Shown: positions 1 through 11,826 of the stretch, in pieces | Position numbering within the stretch: position 1 is the first letter of the stretch | Layout: each line of letters begins with the position of its first letter | The notes under the pieces: model-generated | Database searches by the model: none | Told to the model about the DNA's origin: nothing | The model's input: only the letters and a program-made list of their open reading frames with translations | Origin: Apiospora phragmitis | Lineage: Eukaryota; Ascomycota; Sordariomycetes; Amphisphaeriales; Apiosporaceae | Direction of reading: 5' to 3' | Assembly (NCBI GenBank): GCA_038363925.1 | Contig: JAQQWL010000011.1 | Coordinates: forward strand, 2,604,001 to 2,668,000 | DNA length: 64,000 nt | Translations under genes and position numbers: made by a program

Positions 1-1223
1 CAAAGTGTCAGGATCACCCTTGCGTGATTTTCCCCTACGGTTTTCGGGCGTGGTCTCCACGTAGTCGCGCACCAGACTCTCGACTCTCTTGATAATGCGC
101 ACCTCGGACAGCGGGCTCACTTCAAACAAATAAGACCGCCGGTGGCCGGTCTGTTTGAGCGGTCGGAAGAACATCTCATCCTGTAGGATAGCCCTATGCA
201 CTGCGTACAATGCGGTGGCGCTAAACTTGTTGTTTTCTTTCGCGGTAGAGGGTAGAAGAAGCTCGGCAATCTCGTAGAGATCGAGATAGCGATGTTCCAC
301 GGCATCTCCAATGAAGCCGCTAGAAGAGTCCAGGGTTCCAGCATTTTCCTGATAGATGGCCTCAGCCGCTTGAGAGAAGTCGAGCATTTTGCGAAGAAGC
401 GGAGCACCGGCAGTCCGCGACGGCCCATGACCGAGATCCTGCAGAGCATTGAGCGCCTCCATAGGTATATCTCCTGCGGGAAGCTCTGCAATGATGGCTT
501 CGAGCTCGCTGGGTTGGGCAAACTTGGGCACAACAAATAAAGGGTTCACGCCGAGTCCAGAAAACCATTTGCCACTACTGGTGTAGAAATGCTCGAAGCC
601 AGATATGCGGCCTAGGCACACGGCGAGCATAGGTCGCCGGGAACCATCTGAGCTGTACGATGCATTAGTAAAAGGTCAACGTGGAACATCAAGAGTGAGC
701 CATACCTCAGTTCAACCATGTCGCCAGATGCCAGCATCGTATCGTCGGATCGGAGCTCAGAAAGCTCGTCCCCCTGAAACAAGGGGGAGTTGGCATCGAA
801 CTGCGCCATGGTTACATTCTGAGGGCGCGTGAGGCTGTTGGACAGGTCGCCCGAATGGGGGTCATCTGCCAGCATCGTTTGTGCTTCATCAGGATTGTCC
901 CTCTCCCAGTGCCGCAGACGCTGCCGGATTGGAAGCTGGTTCCCCAATTTCTTCGCCCGATAGGCGGAAACTCGAGGGCTGCTCTTTGCATCCTGGTTCT
1001 GATGGTGCTGTACCGTGGCAAATCCCTGACATCAAGATCAGCTTTTATGCGCGGATGGGAACGCTCGAGTAAGTTTACCTACCCTGGTTTTTTTCAATGG
1101 CTGGTTCCAAGAGGCTTGATATGACTTTCTTGCCAAGTCTAGCCTAGGAGATGCAGCACTGGAAGCCAGCCTTCGGGAAGTGCATTGCCAGCATACATAG
1201 GACCGGCCCGATGCCTGTAACAT
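1..1223 (-). CDS. cyt-4: Mitochondrial RNB-family 3'-5' exoribonuclease, cyt-4/Dss1-like (5' part, cut by window edge)
   Basis: Partial gene running off the left edge. My exons: 1223-1083, 1025-706 and 652-<1, with introns of 57 and 53 bp in consistent phase. The N-terminus (MLQASGRSYVCWQC, then SRRLASSAASPRLDLARK) is basic, hydroxylated and free of acids, as in a mitochondrial presequence. It is followed by LRHWERDNPDE, LASGDMVEL and RRPMLAVCLGRISGFEHFYT, then VVPKFAQPSELEAII, as I recall for the N-terminal region of Neurospora CYT-4. Members of that family act in mitochondrial RNA turnover and in 5'/3' processing and intron splicing. The catalytic RNB domain lies outside the window, so function rests on the N-terminal resemblance. 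An alternative is another RNB protein of the Dss1/Ssd1 group. No frame disruption was seen in the part present. Confidence 0.8.
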
Positions 1224-1820
1224 GATGCCTCTCAAATATACGATGCGTGTCGTGTGCACAGCGCTGGTTGTATTGATACGCATGGAAATGCAAATGGAAG
1301 ATTTCTCGGGCAAATTGAGGCAAGGGTGTCACGTGCTCGTTCAATGACCCACTAGCTCATGATTGGCTGGTTTCACTTGCAGAGAGTCGAGTCATCATCC
1401 AATGTAATCGATCGATTCCTATCATAATGGTTTGAGATGCCCTCACGGTCATACATCATTCGGATAAAGACATCAATAGTATGCAATAACAAATCGCGGT
1501 TGCAGCAATGCGCCAAGGTAGCTAGAGCACTGTCTACTTTGTATGCGGTTCTCAAATGGCGGCAAAATGGCAGGTAAGACATGTCCGCATGCAGGTATTT
1601 CGATGATAAAGCTTCCCTTGTTATGCTGAAGAGGCAATATAGTGACTACACAAGCTCAAAAGATGTGGCCTCCGCCTTCGTCGTCAAAGGCCCGGCAGAT
1701 ATCCTTTGTCTTTGGGGTTTATTTTTAGCCTCCCCCCCCCCCCGGGGACCCTTGATCTTCTGTCTACCTCGCCTTTGTTGATCCACAACAACACTCTTTG
1801 CATTATCAAGAAAAGAAAAA
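1224..1820. promoter_or_regulatory. Divergent intergenic region, cyt-4-like / GPI protein
   Basis: About 600 bp between two divergently transcribed genes, so it should hold both promoters. A run of 12 C at 1732-1743 lies 77 bp before the GPI-protein start. No coding exon recognised. Confidence 0.5.
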
Positions 1821-2401
1821 ATGGCTGTTCGACGATACGCACTTCTTGCATTGGCCGGTGCCGCGCTGGCCCAGATGGAAGGCCAGATGCCCATGTCTTC
1901 TTCCGCCGCCGCCGCCGGTGCATCCACCATGCCCCCCGAGGCTGTACCGATGACCGATGCGGCCTCCTCGCCCATGTACTCCCTGCCCATCACTACTGAT
2001 ACGCCTTCGTCCGCGAGGGTATGGGGTTCGGCTCTGCTATGACCACGGGCATGAGTGCCTCGATGCCTTACGAAGAGCCCATGACGCAGACAACGACCCC
2101 GTCTTCGATGCCAATGGTCTCATCGCAGAGCACAATGATGGCCAGCAGCATGACGTCGAAGATGAGCACGATGACCACCATGCACACGACTGCGATGGGT
2201 GGCATGCCTATGGGTACTGGCGGGGTCATGTCCAACGGCACCTCTGGCAGCGGTGGCAAGGAGCCACCGATTTCCGGCGCTGGAGCGAATGTTCTTTCTG
2301 TAAGTTCTGTCATGTGAATAAATACCACCACACAGCTGACACTTCGCTAGATTGGGCTTTTCAGTGCTGCGGCTCTGGTCAGCACTGCCATGTTGCAGTG
2401 A
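1821..2401 (+). CDS. Small Met/Ser/Thr-rich secreted protein with GPI-anchor signal
   Basis: Short secreted wall or membrane protein, about 151 aa in the spliced model. Exons 1821-1943, 2018-2299 and 2351-2401 join in phase. The start gives a classical signal peptide (MAVRRYALLALAGAALA). The middle is built from Met, Ser, Thr and Gly, with repeated MPM, MTTM and GGMPMG-like groups; about 23 residues are Met. The C-terminus is a small-residue segment (SGAGAN) followed by a hydrophobic tail ending TAMLQ with no charged residue after it, as expected for GPI attachment. The first intron has a weak donor (GTACCG) but a good branch point (CTGAT). Its 74 bp would equally read as coding if one base were missing near 2012-2017, which is a real possibility in this assembly. 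The last intron (2300-2350, GTAAGT) is clear. Family not recognised; metal binding is only a hypothesis from the Met content. Confidence 0.7.
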
Positions 2402-5378
2402 AGTTAGGAACGACCTTCAACACTCCCAAAGTTGCGGTTGTTATGAAGACGGAGGCTTTCCGCAGCCAGCTAAATCGTGATGAGATACATCAAGGATATA
2501 GTCAAATTGGGCATCTGATTTAGAGAGTTCGAGGGGGTTATGGGAGGGATTATATTTATATCCATCAGCTATTACCGTACACATTTTAATGGAGTCACAT
2601 CGTCTAGCAGCGTCGTTCCTAAAGTCGTGAACGGGTTAGCACTTTTGTAGTCTTTGACCCGTACTGTCCGCTCCCGGATCATGCAGCCATGCGTGGCTCT
2701 ATGATCATGGAATATCGGAGAAAATGTGGTTTGCTCTGCGGAGACTTGCTTGAGGGACATGGACACAGGTATAGAGAGAATCAACCAGGAAAATAAAGGA
2801 CTAGGCTGACATGCCATTGACCAGCTTCGAGCCAGCTCGGGACTTTCAAGGCCAGATCACCAGTTATATGGTATGTGCTGGTTGTAAGCTCTCGCCAGCT
2901 GAACCGAACGATGTACACCCGGGACTGTTCTTGATCAGTGTTTGTTTGTTTGCACTGATCAGATACAGTACCCAGTACCCTCCTTTATCAGCACACCGGA
3001 ATACGGGCGGAACCAATTAAACAGGCAAGCGAGGCAATTCGATCGGTTGCACAGATACAAATCCCCTCTGGTCGACGATCTATTGGTCTGGCCAGAGTGA
3101 TAGGCGTCGGGTCCATTGAGTAATCACGCCTATCCTAACCAAGTGAGCAGTCTTGTAGGGGTCGAAGATGCCGGTACTGGCCGGCAATAAGAATAGAAGC
3201 CGGGCAAGGAGAGGCCAGCGGTTGGATCAGCAGTTGGACTTACTTGATTCGAACCCAGAACCCACCGGCTATCGAAAGCTTGACTATCGGGTGCCAGCTG
3301 GCCAGGAGGTCGAACGAGGGCGAGGCTAGAGATCTCGCTGATGAACGATGAAGATAGTTAGTTGCCTCATTTACTTGTAGGCCGTGTGGGGAAGGAGGCT
3401 TGGAGACCCGACCGGCCCACGGTTCAAATGTTACCTTCTCCAGCAGGCAATTTGTATACGAGGACCGGGGGGTGTTGTTGGCGGGGGTCTCACGGAGCTC
3501 GCAAGCTTGGGAGCAGGAAACAGGCAAAGCGGTAAGGCGCAGCGGCTTACGTGGAGCCAGTGAGCTTAAAAAGGGGGAAATGGGCTGTAGTCAGATAAGG
3601 TTAGTCTGACAGAGATCATGATCTTTGTGGCGGGCAAGCTCGTAAACGCAGGTCTTCTCGAACGATATGAGAAGGCTGACCGACTCGCGGCAATTGCCAA
3701 TGGCGAAGAAGAAGAAGAAGAAGAAGAAGAAGAAGAAGAAGAAGGGCTTCTACTCCTCCCCTGTGGGAGACGGAATACTTGTAGAAACAAAATAAATAAA
3801 ATACATAGAACACATGTCAACGTCTGTGCACCCCTTGACAGTCAAGCCACGAGGTGTTTGTATTGATGCGTTATGCAGGCCCAGGTGGCCGGAAAAGGAC
3901 AGCGATCAGCCCTGGCGGTTGTGTTTTCTTCTTCAACATAATTCTTTCTTCGAGCAAGCGGCCGAGCGATCGACGCTGTCGTTCAAAAGCGAACACTGGC
4001 CGAATCCATATCTGTAGGGCTATTGTGACTGCGTTCGGGCGTACAAGGCTCAAATCGCGAGCTTACTGTGCACCTCTCCCTACGCACAGGCATGTAACGA
4101 ATGAAGGTGCTGATAAGCTCGACGATGAACAGAATCGATAGGTACAGTACAGTACAAGAGCACCAGATTGGTTCCGTGGGAGGATCGATTGACAAATGCA
4201 GAACCAATGGAGGTTGACCTTGCAGGGTTGAAGAAGTGCTGGCGCGAAGTTGCAATTTCCCAAGGTCGCCTAACTAATTTCCCATCTGCTCTCCGGACCA
4301 CGCTAGCAGTGGCGCCGAGCATGTCAGCATGAGCTCCATTACAGCTCCGTGAGGGCACGACAACGGACTGACAGGATGGAACAGACGTACGGGCTAGCTC
4401 TATGTACGTAGTGCTCCCTGGAGTACCCTCCTTCTCCTTAATGCGGCTTCTCATTACATCCTGTTTTCTTCTTTCTACTTGTCACAGTACTATTTGGGTA
4501 AATGTCCAATTTGCCTTAGCCGTCGCGGTTGACTTGACACTCGCTGTCGATGACCCCCCTAGAGGTACACCAATGCAAGGGTCTTCATGGATCCCCCCTG
4601 GCCCGTTGCCACCTAAACAGCTTAATTGATTGGCCGCATTGAAGTTGCCGAGCGACTTATGCAGGTACAGCGAAGAAATATTGTACAGTACTGTAGACCA
4701 GCAGAATCCACATCACGCGGATGATGGAGCAGAGGCAGCGAGAACAAACATGTTCAACTCAATATGGTGAATGTTCGAGCGACCATCTGCTTGTCTCACT
4801 GTGCGCGCGACTGCGACAAACCTGTCAACGCGCCATTTCTCGTGGGCTCTCATGAGCCGGATTGATTGAGCGAGCGAAGCAGAGCAGAACAAGACGGACA
4901 GGATACGATCAACTAAATGGCTTGGGGACCCATCGCGGGCCAGGGTCATGAGGATCCCGGCATGACCAGCGGTGATGGGAGATGGGCGGGCTAAAGAAAG
5001 GTCAAGGTACCAAAAAACAACAACCATGTCAACCAAATTGGGTGTCCATTCTGTATGGGCAGCCCACCCGCGCTCATCTCCATCCACGCTCGCTCCCACC
5101 CCCCGTGAAGCCATGCTCCATGGGCTCGCTCTGATAATAAATGTACCGCGATCTGCCCTCGATCTGCATTCTTTTTCCTCCCTCTTCCCTCCCTCACGGA
5201 ACGACCCTTGATGTTAATGCGATCCTCGTGATAGCATTCGCCAACTTTCGTCCCTCGTATACCCTAATTTCAACAACCGCTTCACTCTTTCAGCGGGCAC
5301 TCGTTCATACTACGAAAATCCACGAAAATCAGACAGCAGCTGCTTATAATCTAATCGCTTTCGATCACCGAAGGAATA
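2402..5378. other. Intergenic region, no gene recognised
   Basis: About 3 kb between two plus-strand genes. Open frames here are short, have no family features and no splice structure I can defend. It holds a (GAA)13 microsatellite near 3705-3744. The last few hundred bases are pyrimidine-rich and form the probable promoter and leader of the GH17 gene. Confidence 0.5.
3705..3744 (+). repeat. (GAA)13 trinucleotide microsatellite
   Basis: Thirteen uninterrupted GAA units on the plus strand. An open frame passing through would encode poly-Glu, but nothing on either side supports a gene. Confidence 0.95.
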
Positions 5379-7168
5379 ATGAAGGGAACTTACGCCGTCG
5401 CCGCCACCGCGGCCCTGGCCGGTGCCGCCAACGCCAGTGCCCACCGCCGCCACGCCCACGAGGCCTTCCACGGCTTCGACAAGAAGGACACCAACGGCAC
5501 CTGTGTCCCCGAGTGCACTACCATCTACAGCACCTGGTACGGTGAAGCTACTCGTAGGTCAACCTCCGCCGCCGGACATATTGTACCGTATTCGAGTTGT
5601 TGTATAAGTCACTAACAAGAGTCGCCAGTCCACAACCCTCACCCTGCCCCGGCCCCGTCTACCAGCCAGCCCCCGGCTGCCAAGACCACGGCTGCTTCGT
5701 CTCCCCGAAGCCCACGACGACCGAGGTCGCTGTTGTCCCCACGCTGGCTCCTCAGCTGTGCCCTACCCCCGGTGTCTACACCTTCCCGGCTACCACCATC
5801 ACCGTGGACAAGACCACCACTGTTTGCGGTGCCTCCATGACTTCTGTCCCCAAGGGCACCCACACCATCGGCGGTGTCACCACCGGTGTGACCGGTGCTA
5901 CCACCATCACCGTGCCCTACGCCACCGTCAAGACCAGCGAGGGTGTCACCACCAGCACCATCGACATCACCACCACCTACTGCCCGGCTGCTGGTACCTA
6001 CACCGTCGGCAAGCACACCACCGTCGTCACTGAGGACAGCACCATCGCTGTGCCCTCCATCACCTCGTACCTCCCGGGCACCTACACCCGCCCCGAGGTC
6101 CAGACCACCATCACCAAGACCAACGACGTTGTCTACTGCCCCTACGAGAACGTCAAGCCCACTGAGGCTCCTAAGCCCACTATCCTTACTTCGGTTGTCC
6201 CCGCGGCTCCCGTCACCCCCAAGCCCTCTGCCCCGAAGCCCTCGGCTCCGGCTTCCACTGGCCCCGTCTACTCTGCGGTTCCCCAAGTCCCCGCTTCCTC
6301 TGCCACCAAGCCTAAGCCTAAGCCCAGCACGACCCCTAACAAGGGTAACGGCAACGGTCCTTGGGCCATGACTTACACTCCCTACGCCCAGAATGGCAAC
6401 TGCAAGACCAAGGACGAGGTCATGAAGGACATCGAGGCCCTCGCCAAGGCCGGTATCACCACTCTCCGTACCTACTCCACCGACTGCGACACCCTCCCCA
6501 ATGTCGGTGGCGCCTGTAAGACCTACGGCGTCAAGATGATCGTCGGTATCTTCATTGATGCTCCCCACTGCTCTGCCAACAACCCTACCGTCTCTGAGCA
6601 GATCAGCGCCATCAAGAACTGGGGCCAGTTCGACCTCGTCGAGATCATCTCCATCGGTAACGAGGCTATGCTGAACGGCTACTGCACTGCTGGTGAGATC
6701 GCTGGTCTCATTAAGACCTGCAAGGAGACCTTCACCGGCTACACTGGTGGCTTCACCACCGCCGACACCATCGGCGCCTGGCAGGCACCTGGCGTCGCCG
6801 AGACTCTCTGCGGCGTCGTGGAGTACCCTGCTGCCAACGTCCACCCCTTCTTCAACGCCCAGACCACGGCCGACCAGGCCGGTAAGTTCGTCAAGAGCCA
6901 GATGGAGATCCTCGGCGGCATCTGCGGCAAGCCCGGAAAGTGCTACGAGACCGGCTGGCCCAGCAAGGGCAAGTGCCTCGGCGCTGCCTGCCCCGGTAAG
7001 GTTGAGCAGGAGACTGCCGTCACTTCTATCCTGAAGGAGTGCGCCGAGCAAGTCACCCTCTTCTCCCTGGAGGATGACCTGTGGAAGAGCGACCAGACCG
7101 AGTGCGCCTGCGAGACGAGCTGGGGTTGCAAGGACATCCTGAAGACGGTCATCAACCTCTCCCTCTAA
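5379..7168 (+). CDS. GH17 cell-wall glucanase (btgE/Scw-like endo-beta-1,3-glucanase family)
   Basis: Secreted beta-glucan-active glycoside hydrolase family 17 enzyme, about 573 aa. Exons 5379-5553 and 5622-7168; the joined length is a multiple of three. An N-terminal signal peptide (MKGTYAVAATAALAGAANASA) is followed by a Cys segment (CVPECTTIY) and a Thr-rich region with repeated CPxxGxYT units. A Pro/Ser/Lys linker (about 205-300) leads to the C-terminal catalytic domain from about residue 304 (GPWAMTYTPYAQNGNC). The catalytic acid sits in SIGNEAMLNG (Glu about 406) and the nucleophile in YETGWPSKGK (Glu about 501), both intact. The architecture matches fungal btgE-type proteins, which act at the wall on beta-1,3-glucan. 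The acceptor of the intron could also be the CAG at 5625-5627 with a different donor, changing only one or two residues. Codon use is strongly biased to C-ending codons, suggesting high expression. No frame disruption. Confidence 0.93.
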
Positions 7169-9790
7169 GCAACAAATACGTGCCCGGCTCATCCAAAACG
7201 GGTTGGCATCGTCACATCTGATTCCACCATATCCTGTACATAATTTATTTGCTTTGAACAGATTATCTGCATGTTATATGGGCAATGCGTCTTCCCTTCC
7301 TCGGTCAGTTGGATTTGCTAACTCGCTATGCCTCCTGTGGTGCCTCGCCTCACCCCTTCCTGTTATCAACGGGCTGTTGCGTTTGACCGAGAAGTGACCT
7401 GATCAGGCTGCGCCCGGTGTTGTTGATAGCTGCTATCCTTTTTTCCTATGTGGGTTTGAGATACACGGTACATTTACAATGAGCGTGAGGAGGAGGGGTG
7501 AAGGAGCGGAATCACTTGGAAAGATGCAACATTACGTGCCTGAAACTCCCTGGCTATGCGACAATAGGGTGCCATTCATAATGTTGTAATTTACTAGTGT
7601 CTATTGATGAACAGCGCTGTTTGACCCGTGTCTCTTACTATTACTATGCTTGCTTGTCCCTTGTGCTTTGGTGGCATTCCTTGATGTTCGTGACTGCTCC
7701 TGCTGATGAGAATAATACCATGATCCTGTTTCTCTGCCTCCCTTTCGCCTATAGTTCGTATACTGGTATGTCGCAGTAGCTTTTTTCTGCAAGCGCATCT
7801 TTTGTATGGCTCCCTATCTAGAGTAGGTCAGTAAGTTATCTGGATATGCAGCTTATTTAGGCCCATCTGCAGATCGATATAAAAGTCGCCGACTATAGGC
7901 GTGCTACTGTGAACTAGTAGTAGTTAATGATGGGGTTATCTACCTACTTTTCAACCAAGCTACCCGCGAGCCCGCGTGCCCCTTCGGCTTCCGCGGTTGG
8001 GTTTGTCGCGTTCTAGCGCCCTGCTATGTCGTGCAGATCGGTTTGTTGGCCGCGCCCCTAACTGATCGGGGGCAAATTGCATGATGACGCCAGTGACGTA
8101 GTGTAGCGAGCGCATGCAGAATGCAGGTTGGTTGGTTGGCCTCTCACCTCGATCCTCTCTCCCTCACCTGGTTATACATAACTGAATGTTTAATTTACTC
8201 CAGCATACATACAAGTACGTTAGGTAATGTCCTGGACCCCGAATGAGCACAACAAGTAGTATGTACTACTAGGCATGTCTCCAAAGATTGAGTGGCAAAG
8301 GGATGACCAAATGGGGTTGTAGCAAAGTATTAGGTAGACACTTGCAGGCGTTCTTATATCAACCATGGATGAGGTACTAGCCCCCTATGAACTAATGCTG
8401 GCACCTGGTGCCGACTCTCTTTGGCTTCAATGTTGGTCTGGTGAGAGGTAGCTACATATTTTGGAGTTCACGAGTCAAAATGCGGTTGATTATCCAAGGG
8501 CAAATAGGGGGTAGCTCGTGTATCTTCTAGCTGGCTATCAACTTTACCTTCCTCACCCCTTTTCTCACCAAGAACTATCTTTATCTTTTGTGATATTTCT
8601 TCTCTCTCTTTCTCGCTCTAAAGTTCTCGCTGAGCAGGCAACGTCTGTTGCGTTTAGAACTCGGGATATGAGTAGCTTATGTCTACTTCGACTTGTCATC
8701 GGGAGGTTGTTGTGAAAGGAATGATACGCCATGGTGAGAGTAGATGATAAGTAACAAAACATTGCTCGTGATGTCTTCTCGCTCGCGCTCTCCCGCATGG
8801 CTATAACCCCCCCCCCCCAAAAGTGTGATCGCAAGCAAAGACCACACACACACACACACACACATACACACACAGGCAAACATGTTCCTCCTGTTTGCAA
8901 CCCCCTGATTCTAATTGGAGCGAGGTGGCGATACGACTACGGCCACCCAACAAATAGTCGTTGTTTCCGCAGCAAACGATAACCGTAAACATACGCCCTG
9001 TGTGGCCGGCCCTCCTTGTTGGCGACTTGACGATCTAAGGACAGAACAGGTTGAAAGGAGCTCCCTGATAATGCAATAAGATAGTTGACCCAGTGTTGAC
9101 TATTCCCTCATCACAGAGGACAGGAATCTATCCTTTATTCGCGGCGCACCTTTGCCCCTGGTGTGCGTAGGGTGCGTAGTGAGAGAAGATCTGCCAGTAC
9201 TGCTGGAAGAAGCCAAATGATTAAAGCCGGGTGTCGTATGTGCCTATTCCCCCAAGCGTGTGGCTCTTTCAAGGTAAGCAGCACACTCGTCCCCATACCT
9301 CCTTGCCTTGCTTCCAGCCATGAAGAGCTGGAGCTTTGCGCAGCCGCATCGTTGCACAATCTCCGTGTCCTCCTTGCATACAGATACACGTATAATGCGT
9401 TTGTATGTGCATATTTTCCGTCCGTCGGCTTATTTGGTTGCTGAGGTAGACTCCGACGACTGCCGCTGTCCGTCATCGTTTATTACCCTCCCAGCCTGTA
9501 CATACTTTATATATAGATCCCTACTGGTAATCCTCCGTCCACAACAGGCCTGGTTCCCTGGTCCAGGTCGGAGGAAGAAGACCGCATGATGCCCAACTCT
9601 TGATGTAATAGTAGTAGGAGTAGTAGGATGTCCAAATGACAACATGAGGATATGGCGATCGAGACGATACAAAATGATGAAAATGAACAACACCACGCTA
9701 GCTAAGATATATGCCCGTATGCATTTGTTAACGCCTTACCCCTGAAATAACCGTGGAATTGCCCACTGCCTATCGGCTCAAAAATGTGAT
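7169..9790. other. Intergenic region between convergent genes
   Basis: About 2.6 kb containing the 3' ends of the GH17 gene (+) and WD40 gene (-). It holds a C12 run at 8807-8818 and an interrupted (CA)n tract at 8843-8874. No gene recognised. Confidence 0.5.
8807..8874. repeat. C12 homopolymer and (CA)n microsatellite
   Basis: Twelve C at 8807-8818, then a CA dinucleotide tract at 8843-8874 interrupted by one TA. Read directly from sequence. Confidence 0.95.
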
Positions 9791-11826
9791 TTAAAAGGGA
9801 TCGAGGTTGCCTGATACGAGAGCCTTCCGACGGCGGTGTGTCACCGTCTCATGCGACCCAAGAGGGCTCAAAACTTCGTGCCGCCTCGGTGCTCGACGGG
9901 GCCACTCCTGCCTGTTCTCCTCGTCCACCAGATAACTATAGGAGCCCTCGGCGCCGGCGTCGCACCGGTCCAGGGACATAAGCCCCCCGCGAGCCTGATC
10001 TGTGACTAGAGTGAACAGATTCTGCCCTTCATCAGCAAAAGCAGTACCGCCAATCTCGCCAAATACGTCCATCTTCTGTTTCGTCTCGAACGTCTGCGCA
10101 TCGATGATGTTGACGATATCTGCTTCTTCTGCCGCGACCAATACTCTCTTCCCCGTGCCGAGGGGCGAGAAGCGCAGACTTCTGGCGCCCGACATTTCCA
10201 TACGCAAGACGGCTAAGGGGCTGGCTGCACCATTGTAGTTCCTCCTCCACATGCGCGCATCCCATATCCTGACACTTTTGTCTTGGAAGCCAGTGGCAAC
10301 GGTCCACCCGTCGGGTGCCCAGTCGCAAGCGAATCCGAAATCACGGTGACCTTCTAGATCTTGCAATGTCTCGCCCGTCTCAGCATCGGCGATTAGCACG
10401 TTCACGCAGTCGCCGACCATCACGCGAAGCCTCTTGTCTGGACTTATTGCAGTACAGTTCAGAGGATAGTTGTATTTGGCTTCTGAAAGGATACTGTTAG
10501 TGGACAAGTCGACCACCCTGAAGCCGTGATCATTCGAGGCAAAAGCGGCCAGAGGCGCCGAGGACCGTCGACACGGATAGACCTCAACATGGTTTGTGAT
10601 GCCGCTCAGGTGGTCCGTCAATCTTCCCTCGGTATATGAGAGATTCTCCGAACGCAGACTACGGAATCGATAGTCGCCGTTGAAACAGCCGACCATCAAG
10701 ATGTCGTTCATGGCAGTCAGGGTGGACACTTGCATATCTCCCACGGTATCGAAATCCATGGCTTTCCGGGAGCGGCCGCTGGTAGGATCTATCTCCTTAA
10801 CGTAGCCGTGGCTCGGGAAGAAAGCGCGCGTTCGGGATGCGCATCCCAAAATATTCCTCAGTTGAAAATGTAGTAGACGGACATCACGCCTCAAACTCAT
10901 GTTTCGAAAGCGGTAGTAGTTATCAGACGGCCTGAGCATACGATCTGGTAGAGTGGGCTGCGAGGTTGATTAGACATGTGCAATTCTCGGGGTACTTCTG
11001 GGCATGGTACTTACATGCCATTCCTCCGAGCCGTTCTTGTTGGTGTAGTTTCGGTAGGTCATCATGCGACGTTCTCGGGCTACGCTCCTCGGTACACCCA
11101 AATCTTCCCAATCGATGCCTTGTAGATCGCATTTGTTGCCATGTAACTGATTATATTCCACCCTGGTTGAGCCCAGCCAACGTCACTCAATTGCGCCCGC
11201 AGACGGCGAATATCTGGCAGCTTTCCACGTCCATTTTCGGCCCATATTCGCATAAAGTCGACGAAGTTCAAGTTTTCGGGCGCCAGGGACAAAGGATTCG
11301 CGTTACCGATGGGTATGGGGTGCAGTTCGCCGAACTCTTCTTCCGTTATATCGCCCATGAAAAGGCCAAAGCCTGGTGGCAACTGCGGCGGCCACGGCAA
11401 ATGCGGAGGATTCACTGGAGGCAATGGGCCTTGGAGGAATTCGGGGTGCAGCTCGGGGATAGGCTGGGAGGGTATTATCGGCGGTAGAGTGTACTGCTGG
11501 GTGTGGGCCATGTGATGGGCAGCGCTGGCGGCCTCCATATTCTCGTCGTCACCCAGAGATAAGCTGTCATCAAAGTCGTCCTGATCTGTATCCAGATGGA
11601 CGTCCATGGCTTCGGTGGCATGGGCCAGGGAGAAAAGGGTGGTGTGGGTTGTAGTGGGAGGGTGGTGATATGAAGAAGGGCTGGATTCGGACTCGACTAA
11701 TGCGACAGCGCCGTGGTGCAATTCCTCCATTTCATCGTCGTGGCCGGTGTCGCCAGAAGCGGCGGATGATGTGGCGGAGCTGTTGTTATATTGCGGCCAG
11801 TAAGGGTTAGCATAGTGCGTTGTCAT
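9791..11826 (-). CDS. Conserved fungal WD40-repeat protein (one apparent frameshift)
   Basis: Predicted protein of about 659 aa: exon 11826-11015, then 10957-9791 across a 57-bp intron (GTAAGT donor, CTAAT branch point). The N-terminal 240 residues are low-complexity, with acidic and Pro-rich patches. A conserved motif CDLQGIDWEDLGV precedes RRDVRLLHFQLRN and about five WD-type blades, e.g. FACDWAPDGWTVATGFQDKS followed by VRIWDARMW, then GKRVLVAAEEADIVNIIDAQ. This combination is a widespread uncharacterised fungal family, with plant relatives among transducin/WD40 proteins. Its molecular role is unknown to me; WD40 propellers are usually scaffolds. Near 11172-11188 the frame before (DVGW) and after (WLGSTRVEYNQL) disagree by one missing base. 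No intron fits, and restoring one base makes the exon length a multiple of three, so I treat it as a sequence error. Confidence 0.85.

Noticed and set aside
1957..2523. 188-aa open frame across the GPI gene
   Set aside because: His/Asp-rich shadow of the Met/Ser/Thr codons in a shifted frame; it has no signal peptide and ignores the clear 2300-2350 intron.
3240..3270. TTCGAAT-containing segment resembling a tRNA T-loop on the minus strand
   Set aside because: The flanking bases do not form a T-stem and no acceptor, D or anticodon stem can be built.
3705..3744. Glu-rich peptide encoded across the GAA repeat
   Set aside because: The frame exists only because of the microsatellite; no start context, splice signals or conserved flanks.
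5639..7192. 517-aa open frame antisense to the GH17 gene
   Set aside because: Gly/Leu/Val/Asp-rich text typical of the reverse strand of a C-ending-codon gene; the sense strand has signal peptide, domain and catalytic motifs.
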